Below, one piece after another: positions 8,139 to 15,657 of a stretch of DNA of 64,000 bases. The position numbers were made by a program, and so were the translations under genes. The stretch is from contig NZ_JANARS010000008.1 of NCBI RefSeq assembly GCF_024199985.1, positions 124,001-188,000 on the forward strand, given 5' to 3'. Numbering within the stretch: the first letter of the stretch is position 1; every line of letters begins with the position of its first letter. Under the pieces are notes generated by a model. That model had not been told where the DNA came from. It ran no database searches and worked only from the letters and a program-made list of their open reading frames with translations. The DNA comes from Nocardioides pinisoli (GTDB lineage: Bacteria > Actinomycetota > Actinomycetes > Propionibacteriales > Nocardioidaceae).

Positions 8139-8532
8139 GACGCGCACGTATCGCACCGGGAGCGAGGAGGTCGTCCTCGACCTGACGCAGGACGCCGTCG
8201 AGTTCGTCGCCGACCGCGGTGACGGGCTGCTGCAGGTCTTCGTGCCCCACGCGACGGCCGGCATCGCGGTGATCGAGACCGGGGCCGGGTCGGACGACGA
8301 CCTGCTGGCGGCGCTGCGCGACCTGCTGCCCCTCGACGACCGCTGGCGCCACCGCCACGGCTCGCCGGGCCACGGCCGCTCGCACGTGATGCCCGCGCTG
8401 GTCCCGCCCCACTGCACGGTCCCGGTCCTGGGTGGCCGCCTCCTGCTCGGCACCTGGCAGAGCATCTGCCTGGTCGACCTCAACGTCGACAACGACGAGC
8501 GCCAGGTGCGCTGGTCGTTCCTGGAGGGCTGA
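8128..8532 (+). CDS. YjbQ family (UPF0047) protein
   Basis: 134 aa, full family length. Characteristic stretches: QVFVPHATAGIAVIETGAGS, DDRWRHRHGSPGHGRSH (the His-rich, probably metal-binding, loop) and LGTWQSICLVDLN. E. coli YjbQ can supply a secondary thiamine-phosphate synthase activity; whether this one does is inference. The overlap with the thiamine-binding family gene upstream is consistent with a joint role in thiamine metabolism or salvage. Confidence 0.9.
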   Translation: MHSETRTYRTGSEEVVLDLTQDAVEFVADRGDGLLQVFVPHATAGIAVIETGAGSDDDLLAALRDLLPLDDRWRHRHGSPGHGRSHVMPALVPPHCTVPVLGGRLLLGTWQSICLVDLNVDNDERQVRWSFLEG

Positions 8533-8536
8533 CCGC

Positions 8537-9115
8537 GTGGCGGTCGAGGTGCGCGAGGCGGGCGACGTCGACACCCCGGCCCTGGAGGCGGTCGTGGAGG
8601 CCGCCTTCGGCGGGCACGGCGTGGCGATCAACGACGTCATGGCGCGCCTGCGGGGCGCCGACGACATGGCCGTCGAGCTGGTCGCCGAGCTCGACGGCGA
8701 GGTCGTCGGCTGCGTCGCCCTCTCCCGTGCGTGGCTGGACGCCCGGGAGCGGCTCGTCGACGTCCTGGTGCTGAGCCCTCTCGCGGTGGCCCCCGACCAT
8801 CAGCGACAGGGGATCGGCGCCCGTCTGCTCGCCGAGGTCCCCGGCGTGGCCGAGAGGCTGGGTGCGCCCCTGGTGTTCCTCGAGGGCGACCCCGGCTACT
8901 ACGGCCGCCACGGCTGGAGCGCCGCGTCGGACCACGGGCTCGAGCGCCCCTCGCTCCGCATCCCGGAGCCCGCCTGCCAGGTGCTCCTGCTGCGCGGCCA
9001 CGAGCCGTGGATGACCGGACACCTGGTCTATCCCGACGTCTGGTGGCGCCTCGACCTGGTCGGGCTCCGCGACCCCGACCTCGCCGCGCTCGAAGGTGCC
9101 GCGCCCCGACCCTGA
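8537..9115 (+). CDS. GNAT family N-acetyltransferase
   Basis: 192 aa from GTG 8537, 4 nt after the YjbQ-family stop; the longer open frame upstream runs through yjbQ and is a shadow. Motif A for acetyl-CoA binding is present (LAVAPDHQRQGIGARLLAEV), followed by the motif B region FLEGDPGYYGRHGWSAA, as in YhbS-type predicted acetyltransferases. The acceptor is unknown. It is probably the last gene of the 7833-9115 operon, since a LexA-controlled promoter follows. Confidence 0.9.
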   Translation: MAVEVREAGDVDTPALEAVVEAAFGGHGVAINDVMARLRGADDMAVELVAELDGEVVGCVALSRAWLDARERLVDVLVLSPLAVAPDHQRQGIGARLLAEVPGVAERLGAPLVFLEGDPGYYGRHGWSAASDHGLERPSLRIPEPACQVLLLRGHEPWMTGHLVYPDVWWRLDLVGLRDPDLAALEGAAPRP

Positions 9116-9120
9116 CATCA

Positions 9121-9136
9121 TCGAACACGTGTTCGA
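9121..9136 (+). promoter_or_regulatory. LexA binding site (SOS box)
   Basis: TCGAACACGTGTTCGA is a perfect match to the actinobacterial SOS box TCGAAC-N4-GTTCGA and a perfect 16-bp palindrome. It abuts the -10 element of the next gene, so LexA bound here would block RNA polymerase. Confidence 0.88.
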
Positions 9137-9142
9137 TAGACT
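9137..9142 (+). promoter_or_regulatory. -10 box TAGACT, leaderless start at 9149
   Basis: TAGACT starts directly after the SOS box and ends 6 nt before GTG 9149. No Shine-Dalgarno is present, so the mRNA is predicted to begin at the start codon. Confidence 0.65.
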
Positions 9143-9148
9143 GAGGGC

Positions 9149-9565
9149 GTGTTCCCAGCGCCCCAGCCCCGACAGCGGCCGACCCCGCCCCAGGGGCACC
9201 GTGGGGTCGCGCCGCCGGGGTGGCCGCGCCAGGTGCGACCTCCGGACGCACCCGACTGGGAGGTCACGGCGGCCAACTGGCTGCTCGACCTCTGTCCGCC
9301 CGACTACCGCCGGTTCTCGGGCCTGCGCCGCCACGTCGTGGTCCTGGCCCGCTTCGCCGTGCTCCACGTCGAGGCCCAGCAGCTGGCCACGCGCCGCGGC
9401 CTGAGCGAGATCCGCGGCGACCTCAAGGACGTGGCCGACGAGGCGGTCGTGCTGGCGGCGGTGCAGACCTTCCAGCTCGAGGACGCCCGCCTCCTCGGCG
9501 TACGTCGCGAGGTGGGCCTCGTCGAGGACGCCCTGCGCGGGCGTCGCTACCGGGTGCGGATGTGA
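9149..9565 (+). CDS. SOS-controlled conserved hypothetical protein
   Basis: 138 aa, GTG start fixed by the promoter geometry. The N-terminal ~35 residues are Pro/Arg-rich and probably disordered. The rest is helical: WEVTAANWLLDLCPPDYR, RHVVVLARFAVLHVEAQQLA, GLSEIRGDLKDVADEAVVLA, and a basic end ALRGRRYRVRM. No catalytic motif, signal peptide or membrane segment. I do not recognise a named family. Control by LexA implies a role during DNA damage (repair, checkpoint or cell-division delay), but that is inference from the operator alone. Confidence 0.85.
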   Translation: MFPAPQPRQRPTPPQGHRGVAPPGWPRQVRPPDAPDWEVTAANWLLDLCPPDYRRFSGLRRHVVVLARFAVLHVEAQQLATRRGLSEIRGDLKDVADEAVVLAAVQTFQLEDARLLGVRREVGLVEDALRGRRYRVRM

Positions 9566-9573
9566 GCGCTGGC

Positions 9574-9579
9574 TAGGGT
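9574..9579 (+). promoter_or_regulatory. -10 box TAGGGT, leaderless start at 9586
   Basis: TAGGGT ends 6 nt before ATG 9586; there is no Shine-Dalgarno between them. Confidence 0.6.
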
Positions 9580-9585
9580 CGCGGG

Positions 9586-10863
9586 ATGCACTCGTTCGCC
9601 GCCGTCGCCGTCCTGGATCCCCGCGGGCGGCTGCTGATGCAGGAGCGCGACGACGACGCGCTCCACGAGCCCGGCCGCTGGGGCTACCCGGGTGGCGACC
9701 TCGAGCCCGGCGAGGGCTTCGTCGACGCAGCCGTGCGTGAGCTGGCCGAGGAGACGGGGCTCGTCGTCGCCGCTGACGACCTCGAGTCGCTCGGGGTGCG
9801 GCGCTTCCGCAGCGAGGGCTGCGGCGGGGAGGACGAGTTCGAGCTGTTCGCCGTCCGGACCTCGGCCACCGACGCCGACGTCGTGTGCGGCGAGGGCCGC
9901 CGCATGGTCTTCGTCGCCCTCGACGACGTCGACGGCCGCCCGCTGCACCGGGCCACCGAGCTGACCCTCGACGCGGTGCGCGAGTGGCGCGCGACCCCGG
10001 CGGGCGTGGACTTCGTGCAGGTGGCGCTCGTCGACCCGCGGGGACGGGTGCTGATGCAGGAGCGCGACGAGCACGCACCGGCCTGGCCGGACCTGTGGTG
10101 CCTCCCCGGTGGCGGCCTCGAGGGAGACGAGCTGCCGGTCGACGCGGCGGTCCGGGAGCTCGAGGAGGAGACGGGCGTCTCGGTGGACCCGGGCGACCTG
10201 GACGACCTCGGCCGGTTCACGATCTCCAGCCACCACGGCACCTTCCGCTACGCCGTCTTCGCGGCCCGTACGACGCTGGACGACGACGGCGTCGCGTGCC
10301 ACGAGGGCCGGCAGATGGTCTTCGTCGGCCCGGAACGGCGGGCCGAGCTCGACGTCATCCCGTCCACCCGCACGATCGAGCCCCACCTGCGCGAGTGGAT
10401 CGACGCCCACCCCTTCGACCCCGGCCCCGACCCGCGGCGCTTCGCCGGGGTGATCCTGGTCGACCGGCGGGGGTGGATCCTGCTGCAGGAGCGTGACGAG
10501 CACCCGCGCATCGACCCGGAGAAGTGGGGGCTGGCCGGCGGCCACGTCGACCCCGGAGAGGACTTCGAGCCGGCGGCCCACCGCGAGCTCGAGGAGGAGA
10601 CCGGCCTGCGCCTGCCGGAGGGTGGGCTGCGGCTCTACCGCGAGTTCGTGGTGGACCACCGGGAGGCCTATGGCACGTGGGACGTGATGCAGGTCTTCGT
10701 CGCCGCCACCGACCTCACCGACGCCGACATCGACTGCCGCGAAGGGCGCCAGATCGTCTTCGTCGACCCCGCGGTGGCGCGTCGGCTCGACCTCACCGCG
10801 GCGGCGACCGACATCGTGCCGGCCTTCCTCGACAGCGACGTCTACGCCAGCATGGCGCGATGA
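9586..10863 (+). CDS. Triple-Nudix-domain hydrolase
   Basis: 425 aa made of three consecutive Nudix domains, each with a complete GX5EX7REUXEEXGU box: GDLEPGEGFVDAAVRELAEE (about residues 44-67), GGLEGDELPVDAAVRELEEE (about 182-205) and GHVDPGEDFEPAAHRELEEE (about 322-345). Each domain also repeats an LLMQERD-type strand and a CxEGRxxVFV strand near its end, so the protein arose by internal triplication. Most Nudix enzymes have one domain. With catalytic glutamates kept in all three, each could hydrolyse an NDP-X substrate, which cannot be named. It overlaps the next gene by 4 nt (ATGA). Confidence 0.93.
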   Translation: MHSFAAVAVLDPRGRLLMQERDDDALHEPGRWGYPGGDLEPGEGFVDAAVRELAEETGLVVAADDLESLGVRRFRSEGCGGEDEFELFAVRTSATDADVVCGEGRRMVFVALDDVDGRPLHRATELTLDAVREWRATPAGVDFVQVALVDPRGRVLMQERDEHAPAWPDLWCLPGGGLEGDELPVDAAVRELEEETGVSVDPGDLDDLGRFTISSHHGTFRYAVFAARTTLDDDGVACHEGRQMVFVGPERRAELDVIPSTRTIEPHLREWIDAHPFDPGPDPRRFAGVILVDRRGWILLQERDEHPRIDPEKWGLAGGHVDPGEDFEPAAHRELEEETGLRLPEGGLRLYREFVVDHREAYGTWDVMQVFVAATDLTDADIDCREGRQIVFVDPAVARRLDLTAAATDIVPAFLDSDVYASMAR

Positions 10864-11795
10864 GCCACCGCACCCTGACCGTCCACCCCGTCCCGTCGAT
10901 GGGCGCCGAGGACGTCGTCGTCGCGCCCGACGGCACCGTCTTCACCGGCACCGACGACGGCGCCATCTGGTCGCTCGACCCGGCCACGGGGAGCACCCGC
11001 CGGGTCGCCGACACCGGCGGCCGCCCGCTGGGCCTCGAGCTGCTCCCCGACGGCGACCTCGTCGTGTGCGACGCCCGGCGTGGCGTGCTCCGGGTCACAC
11101 CCGCGACCGGTGCCGTCACGGTGCTGGTCGACGGGGTCGGGGGCCGGCCGATGCAGTTCTGCAACAACGCTGCCGTCGCCTCCGACGGGACGATCTGGTT
11201 CAGCGACTCCTCGCTGCACCACGGCATCGAGCGCTGGAAGGACGACTTCGTCCAGGACACCCACTCCGGCCGGCTGGTCCGCCGCGACCCCGACGGCACC
11301 GTGGCCGTCGTCCTCGAGGGCCTGCGCTTCGCCAACGGGGTCGCCCTCGCCGCCGACGAGTCCTACGTCGCGGTGGCCGAGTGCCGCGGCCGCACCGTCG
11401 TACGCCTCTGGCTCACCGGCCCGCGGGCGGGGGAGCGCGACCACCTCGTCACCGACCTCCCGGGCTACCCCGACAACATCAGCCGCGGCAGCGACGGGCT
11501 CATCTGGGTGGCCGTGGCGAGCCCGGTCGACGGCCTGGTCGAGCGACTCGGCTCCGCGCCGATGGTGCTGCGCCGGGCGGTCACCCGCATCCCGGAGGCG
11601 CTGCAGCCCAAGCCGGCGCAGACGATCCGTGTGCAGGCCTACGACGACGAGGGCCGCCTGGTGCACGACCTCGACGTCCCGGCGCCGGAGCGGGGACCGG
11701 GCTACCACATGGTCACCGGCGTCCGGGAGCACGAGGGCCGGGTCTGGATGGGCAGCCTCCACGAGCCGTCGGTGGCGGTCCTCGACCGCCCATGA
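10860..11795 (+). CDS. SMP-30/gluconolactonase-like beta-propeller protein
   Basis: 311 aa, ATG overlapping the Nudix stop by 4 nt. Propeller blades are seen in [59 protein letters not shown] and [20 protein letters not shown]. The conserved Asn/Asp metal ligands of SMP-30/strictosidine-synthase-like lactonases are present in [15 protein letters not shown] and [15 protein letters not shown]. It probably hydrolyses a lactone or organophosphate-like ester; the substrate is unknown. No signal peptide, so cytoplasmic. Confidence 0.9.
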   Translation: MSHRTLTVHPVPSMGAEDVVVAPDGTVFTGTDDGAIWSLDPATGSTRRVADTGGRPLGLELLPDGDLVVCDARRGVLRVTPATGAVTVLVDGVGGRPMQFCNNAAVASDGTIWFSDSSLHHGIERWKDDFVQDTHSGRLVRRDPDGTVAVVLEGLRFANGVALAADESYVAVAECRGRTVVRLWLTGPRAGERDHLVTDLPGYPDNISRGSDGLIWVAVASPVDGLVERLGSAPMVLRRAVTRIPEALQPKPAQTIRVQAYDDEGRLVHDLDVPAPERGPGYHMVTGVREHEGRVWMGSLHEPSVAVLDRP

Positions 11796-11797
11796 AA

Positions 11798-11803
11798 TAG
11801 ACT
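11798..11803 (+). promoter_or_regulatory. -10 box TAGACT before dxs
   Basis: TAGACT ends 8 nt before the dxs ATG at 11812 and partly overlaps the end of the preceding gene. A leaderless or near-leaderless transcript is predicted. Confidence 0.55.
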
Positions 11804-11811
11804 CCTGCCCC

Positions 11812-13716
11812 ATGGCTCTCCTCGACTCGATCGCCTCGCCGCGCGACCTCCGTGGGCTCACCTCGGAACAGCTCGACGAGCTCGCCGCCGAGATCCGCGA
11901 CGTGATGATCCGCACCGTCGCGACCAACTCGGGGCACCTCGGGCCCAACCTCGGCGTCGTCGAGCTGACGCTGGCCATCCACCGCGTCTTCGACTCTCCG
12001 CGCGACCGGGTCGTCTTCGACACCGGGCACCAGTCCTACGTCCACAAGCTCGTCACCGGGCGTCACGCGGACTTCGCGACCCTCCGCAAGGAGGGCGGCA
12101 TCAGCGGCTACCCCAGCCAGGCCGAGTCCGAGCACGACATCGTGGAGAACTCGCACGCCTCCACGGCCCTGTCCTACGCCGACGGGCTCGCCAAGGCCTA
12201 CGCCATCCGGGGCGAGGACCGGCACGTGGTCGCGGTGATCGGCGACGGCGCCCTCACCGGCGGCATGGCGTGGGAGGCCCTCAACAACATCGCGATCGCG
12301 AAGAAGAGCCGCCTGGTCATCGTCGTCAACGACAACGAGCGGTCCTACACCCCGACCATCGGCGGCCTCGCCACCGCGCTCACCTCGCTGCGCACCAACC
12401 CGCGCTACGAGCAGGTGCTCGACCTGGTGAAGAAGCGGCTCAACGCCGTGCCCGGCGTCGGGCACGCGGCCTACGACGCGCTCCACGCGGTCAAGAAGGG
12501 CATGAAGGACGCGCTCGCCCCGCAGGGACTCTTCGAGGACCTCGGCCTCAAGTACGTCGGCCCGGTGGACGGCCACGACCGCGCGGCGATGGAGCAGGCG
12601 CTGACCAACGCGAAGCGCTTCAACGGACCGGTCATCGTCCACGCCCTGACCCGCAAGGGCCAGGGCTACGACCCGGCCCTGCGCCACGAGGCCGACCAGT
12701 TCCACGCCCCCGGCCCGTTCGACGTCCAGACCGGGGCGGAGAAGCCCAAGGGCAAGATCTGGACCGACCACTTCTCCGAGGCGATCGTCGACCTCGGCGG
12801 CCGCCGCAAGGACGTCGTCGCCCTCACCGCGGCGATGATGCACCCTGTCGGCCTCGACGTGTTCGCCTCGACCTACCCCGAGCGCACCTTCGACGTCGGC
12901 ATCGCCGAGCAGCACGCCGTGACCTCCGCGGCCGGCCTGGCGATGGGCGGGCTGCACCCCGTCTTCGCCGTCTACGCGACCTTCCTCAACCGCGCCTTCG
13001 ACCAGGTCCTGATGGACGTGGCGCTGCACAAGTGCGGCGTGACGTTCGTCCTCGACCGCTCGGGCGTCACCGGCGACGACGGCGCGAGCCACAACGGCAT
13101 GTGGGACATGTCAATCCTTCAGGTCGTGCCCGGCCTGCGCCTGGCGGCACCGCGCGACGTCACGCGGCTGCACGAGCTCCTCGACGAGGCGGTCGAGGTC
13201 GACGACGCGCCGACGGTCGTGCGGTTCCCCAAGGGGCCGCCGCCCGAGGACGTGCCGGCGATCGACCGTGCCGGCGGCGCCGACGTGCTCGTCCGCGCGG
13301 GTGAGCGTGACGTGCTGATCGTGGCGGTCGGCTCGATGGCGACGACCGCCGTCGAGGTCGCCTCGCGGCTGGCCGACCAGGGCATCGGCGTCACCGTCGT
13401 CGACCCGCGCTGGGTCAAGCCGGTCGACCCCGCGATCATCGAGCTCGCCCGCGAGCACCGCCTGGTCGTCAGCGTCGAGGACAACGGCCGCGTCGGCGGC
13501 TGCGGCGCCACCCTCCTGCAGGCCCTCAACGACGCCGGCGTGCCCACGCCGTTCCGGCTCCACGGCATCCCGCAGGAGTTCCTCGACCACGCCAAGCGCG
13601 ACGCCATCCTCGCCCGGATCGGTCTCGACGCGCAGACGCTCGCACGCTCGATCGTCGAGGACGTCACCGCGCTCGACCGCGGGCTCTCGGTGGTCGAGGT
13701 CGACCACACCGCCTGA
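11812..13716 (+). CDS. dxs: 1-deoxy-D-xylulose-5-phosphate synthase
   Basis: 634 aa, the family's normal size. Condenses pyruvate and glyceraldehyde 3-phosphate, the first step of the MEP isoprenoid pathway, using thiamine diphosphate. Visible features: the N-terminal [20 protein letters not shown] segment, the ThDP/Mg motif [17 protein letters not shown], the RYEQ...VGPVDGHD region, the transketolase pyrimidine-domain motif [20 protein letters not shown] and [18 protein letters not shown]. The ATG is defined by a -10 box 8 nt upstream. The open frame extends far upstream but there it is a shadow of the lactonase-like gene. Confidence 0.97.
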   Translation: MALLDSIASPRDLRGLTSEQLDELAAEIRDVMIRTVATNSGHLGPNLGVVELTLAIHRVFDSPRDRVVFDTGHQSYVHKLVTGRHADFATLRKEGGISGYPSQAESEHDIVENSHASTALSYADGLAKAYAIRGEDRHVVAVIGDGALTGGMAWEALNNIAIAKKSRLVIVVNDNERSYTPTIGGLATALTSLRTNPRYEQVLDLVKKRLNAVPGVGHAAYDALHAVKKGMKDALAPQGLFEDLGLKYVGPVDGHDRAAMEQALTNAKRFNGPVIVHALTRKGQGYDPALRHEADQFHAPGPFDVQTGAEKPKGKIWTDHFSEAIVDLGGRRKDVVALTAAMMHPVGLDVFASTYPERTFDVGIAEQHAVTSAAGLAMGGLHPVFAVYATFLNRAFDQVLMDVALHKCGVTFVLDRSGVTGDDGASHNGMWDMSILQVVPGLRLAAPRDVTRLHELLDEAVEVDDAPTVVRFPKGPPPEDVPAIDRAGGADVLVRAGERDVLIVAVGSMATTAVEVASRLADQGIGVTVVDPRWVKPVDPAIIELAREHRLVVSVEDNGRVGGCGATLLQALNDAGVPTPFRLHGIPQEFLDHAKRDAILARIGLDAQTLARSIVEDVTALDRGLSVVEVDHTA

Positions 13717-13729
13717 GCGGCGCCCGCTG

Positions 13730-14905
13730 CTAGCGGAACCCCGCCCCCGTCGCGGCCACGCGGCCGTCCGGGCCGTCGGCCACGACGACCGTGCACTCGG
13801 CGGTGGTCGCCTCGCACGACAGGAGGTCCTCCCGTGCGAAGCCGGCGGTGAGCCTCAAGCCGTCCGCGAGGAACGTGTCGGCGTCCAGCCACTGGTAGCC
13901 GATGACGCTGTCGTAGCCCCGTGGCGCGACGGGCGTCCAGGTGTCTCCCGACACCTCTCCGACCGCGGTCGTGTAGTAGCTGGGTGAGCCGCGCCGCGGC
14001 GACTCGCGGTCGACGACGACCGCGCGCCGCCCGTCGGGGGAGAGCGTCCCGCTCGAGCCCGGCAGGCTCCGCGTGTCCTGAAGGTCCGGTCCCGTGCGGA
14101 GCTCCGCCACCTGGACCATGGTCGTCGCCCCGTCGGTCTCCTGGGGCTCGAAGGAGCGCGCCACCTGGAGGATCTGGCCGTCCCGGACGTCCAGCACCTC
14201 GACCTCGGCACCGTCCGGAGCGGGCAGGAGCACGGGCTCCCCGTCGTCGAGGACGTTCCACGCCATCACTCCCCGGGCGTCGGTGACGTAGACGGTGCGT
14301 CCGTCCACGGCCGCGATGTCGGCGCCGCCGCCGCCGACCCGTGAGGGGTCCCTGGAGACGGGCTCACCAGGGAGCTCGGTCACGGGGACGTCGGCGCGTT
14401 CCCCCGTGGCGAGGTCGAGGACGCTCAGCGTGCCCTCGTCGGCGGCGTCCACCCAGGCGACGACGTCGTCGTCGGACACGAGCCGCCCCAGGTCGGTGTC
14501 GGCGAGGCGACCGACCTGGGTCGACTCGCCGTCCACCACGGTGTAGACGCGGGCCTGGCGGTCGGCCACGACGTAGCCACTGATCCCCTGCACGAGGGCG
14601 CTGATCCGCACCCCGGTCTCGACGGTGCGAGGACCGTCGCGGATGGTGCTGCCCACGGCGTAGGCGACGTCGTAGGAGTGCACGGCCCCGGCGACGTCTC
14701 GGTCCACGTCGTCGGCCGGCCGCAGCAGGGGGACGGCGACGACCGCGGCGACGGCGACCGACGCGGCGACGAGGCCACCCACGACGCCGCGGCGTCGGCT
14801 CCCGAGCCGTCGCTCGGCGTCGTGGACCATCGCCGCCACGTCGAGGTCGGGCGGCTCGAGGGAGTCGGCACGCTCATGCATGACGTCCTTGAGGAGTCCG
14901 GTCAT
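13730..14905 (-). CDS. Sigma-factor-linked membrane beta-propeller protein
   Basis: 391 aa. A cytoplasmic N-terminus (about 40 aa, LEPPDLDVAAMVHDAERRLG), one membrane helix (about 41-62, GVVGGLVAASVAVAAVVAVP) and an extracytoplasmic domain of WD40/TolB-like strands (GTLSPDGRRAVVVDRESP, DDDVVAWVDAADEGTLSVLD). The ATG overlaps the stop of the SigE-type sigma gene by 4 nt, so the two are co-translated and the protein is presumably its modulator. No zinc-binding anti-sigma (ZAS) motif is visible, so an anti-sigma role is inferred from context. Two Cys near the C-terminus (LSCEATTAEC) may form a disulfide. Confidence 0.82.
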   Translation of the reverse strand: MTGLLKDVMHERADSLEPPDLDVAAMVHDAERRLGSRRRGVVGGLVAASVAVAAVVAVPLLRPADDVDRDVAGAVHSYDVAYAVGSTIRDGPRTVETGVRISALVQGISGYVVADRQARVYTVVDGESTQVGRLADTDLGRLVSDDDVVAWVDAADEGTLSVLDLATGERADVPVTELPGEPVSRDPSRVGGGGADIAAVDGRTVYVTDARGVMAWNVLDDGEPVLLPAPDGAEVEVLDVRDGQILQVARSFEPQETDGATTMVQVAELRTGPDLQDTRSLPGSSGTLSPDGRRAVVVDRESPRRGSPSYYTTAVGEVSGDTWTPVAPRGYDSVIGYQWLDADTFLADGLRLTAGFAREDLLSCEATTAECTVVVADGPDGRVAATGAGFR

Positions 14906-15441
14906 CGGGTCACCACCGTCAGGTCGCGCGGGAGCAGCTCGAGGTGCTCACCGCCGTGGGAGTCGAGGGTCTTGCGGAGGGAGGCCAGACCTGCGTGCAC
15001 CTGGCTCTTCACGGTGCCGACGGCACAGCCGAGCGCCGCGGCGGTCTGGGCCTCGGTGAGGTCCTCGTAGTAGCGCAGCACGATCGCGGCACGCTGGCGG
15101 GGCGGCAGGGTCTGGAGGGCGGTCCAGACCCACTCGCGGCGGACCGCGTCCTCGCCGTGCCCGTCGTGGCTCGCCTCCGGGATCGTGTCGCTCGGCCGTT
15201 CCTGCCACGACCGGCGGCGATACCAGCTGATCGCCGTCGTGGTGATGACCTTGCGGGTGTAGGCCTCCGCCCTGGACGGGTCACGCAGCCCGGGCCACGC
15301 GACGTACGTCTTGGTGAGGGCCTCCTGCAGGAGGTCCTGGGCCAGCTGGCGCTCGCCGACCATGAGGTACGCCGCGCGGTGCAGCGCGGCGGACCGGGCG
15401 GCGACGAACTCGGCGAAGTCCGCCGGATCGCGTCGTGGCAT
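14902..15441 (-). CDS. SigE-family ECF RNA polymerase sigma factor
   Basis: 179 aa. Region 2: FVAARSAALHRAAYLMVGER, LAQDLLQEALTKTYVAW. Region 4: LPPRQRAAIVLRYYEDLTEA and AAALGCAVGTVKSQVHAGLA. The ATG at 15441 has CAGGAG about 6 nt upstream. Sigma comes first here and its membrane partner second, the opposite of the 2943-4785 locus. Likely responds to an envelope signal sensed by the partner propeller; the regulon is unknown. Confidence 0.93.
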   Translation of the reverse strand: MPRRDPADFAEFVAARSAALHRAAYLMVGERQLAQDLLQEALTKTYVAWPGLRDPSRAEAYTRKVITTTAISWYRRRSWQERPSDTIPEASHDGHGEDAVRREWVWTALQTLPPRQRAAIVLRYYEDLTEAQTAAALGCAVGTVKSQVHAGLASLRKTLDSHGGEHLELLPRDLTVVTR

Positions 15442-15528
15442 CAGTGCTCCTGGGGGAGTCGTCGGGGTCAGTCACCCGTCATGACGACTCGACCGAGGCA
15501 AAAGGTTCGGTTGCGCCCAGAGGTCGCG

Positions 15529-15657
15529 TCAGAGGTCGCGCTGGACGGCCTCTGGCTCCTCGCCCTGGTAGCGGCTGATGTTCCAGATCGACACCGCCAG
15601 GCCGCCCCAGAGGACGAGCATCGCGATCAGCATCATGACGATGGCCGAGGTGGACAT
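15529..15657 (-). CDS. metS: MetS-type small subunit of NSS transporter
   Basis: A 42-residue membrane peptide, easily overlooked because of its size. ATG 15657 overlaps the transporter stop by 1 nt (TGATG). It consists of MSTSAIVMMLIAMLVLWGGL, AVSIWNISRYQ and an acidic tail ending VQRDL: one transmembrane helix followed by a WN.....Y segment, the pattern of the MetS partner required for full activity of the Corynebacterium MetP methionine/alanine importer. Size, position and composition all agree. An 11-bp direct repeat CAGAGGTCGCG (15518-15528, 15530-15540) spans the stop codon. Confidence 0.88.
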   Translation of the reverse strand: MSTSAIVMMLIAMLVLWGGLAVSIWNISRYQGEEPEAVQRDL

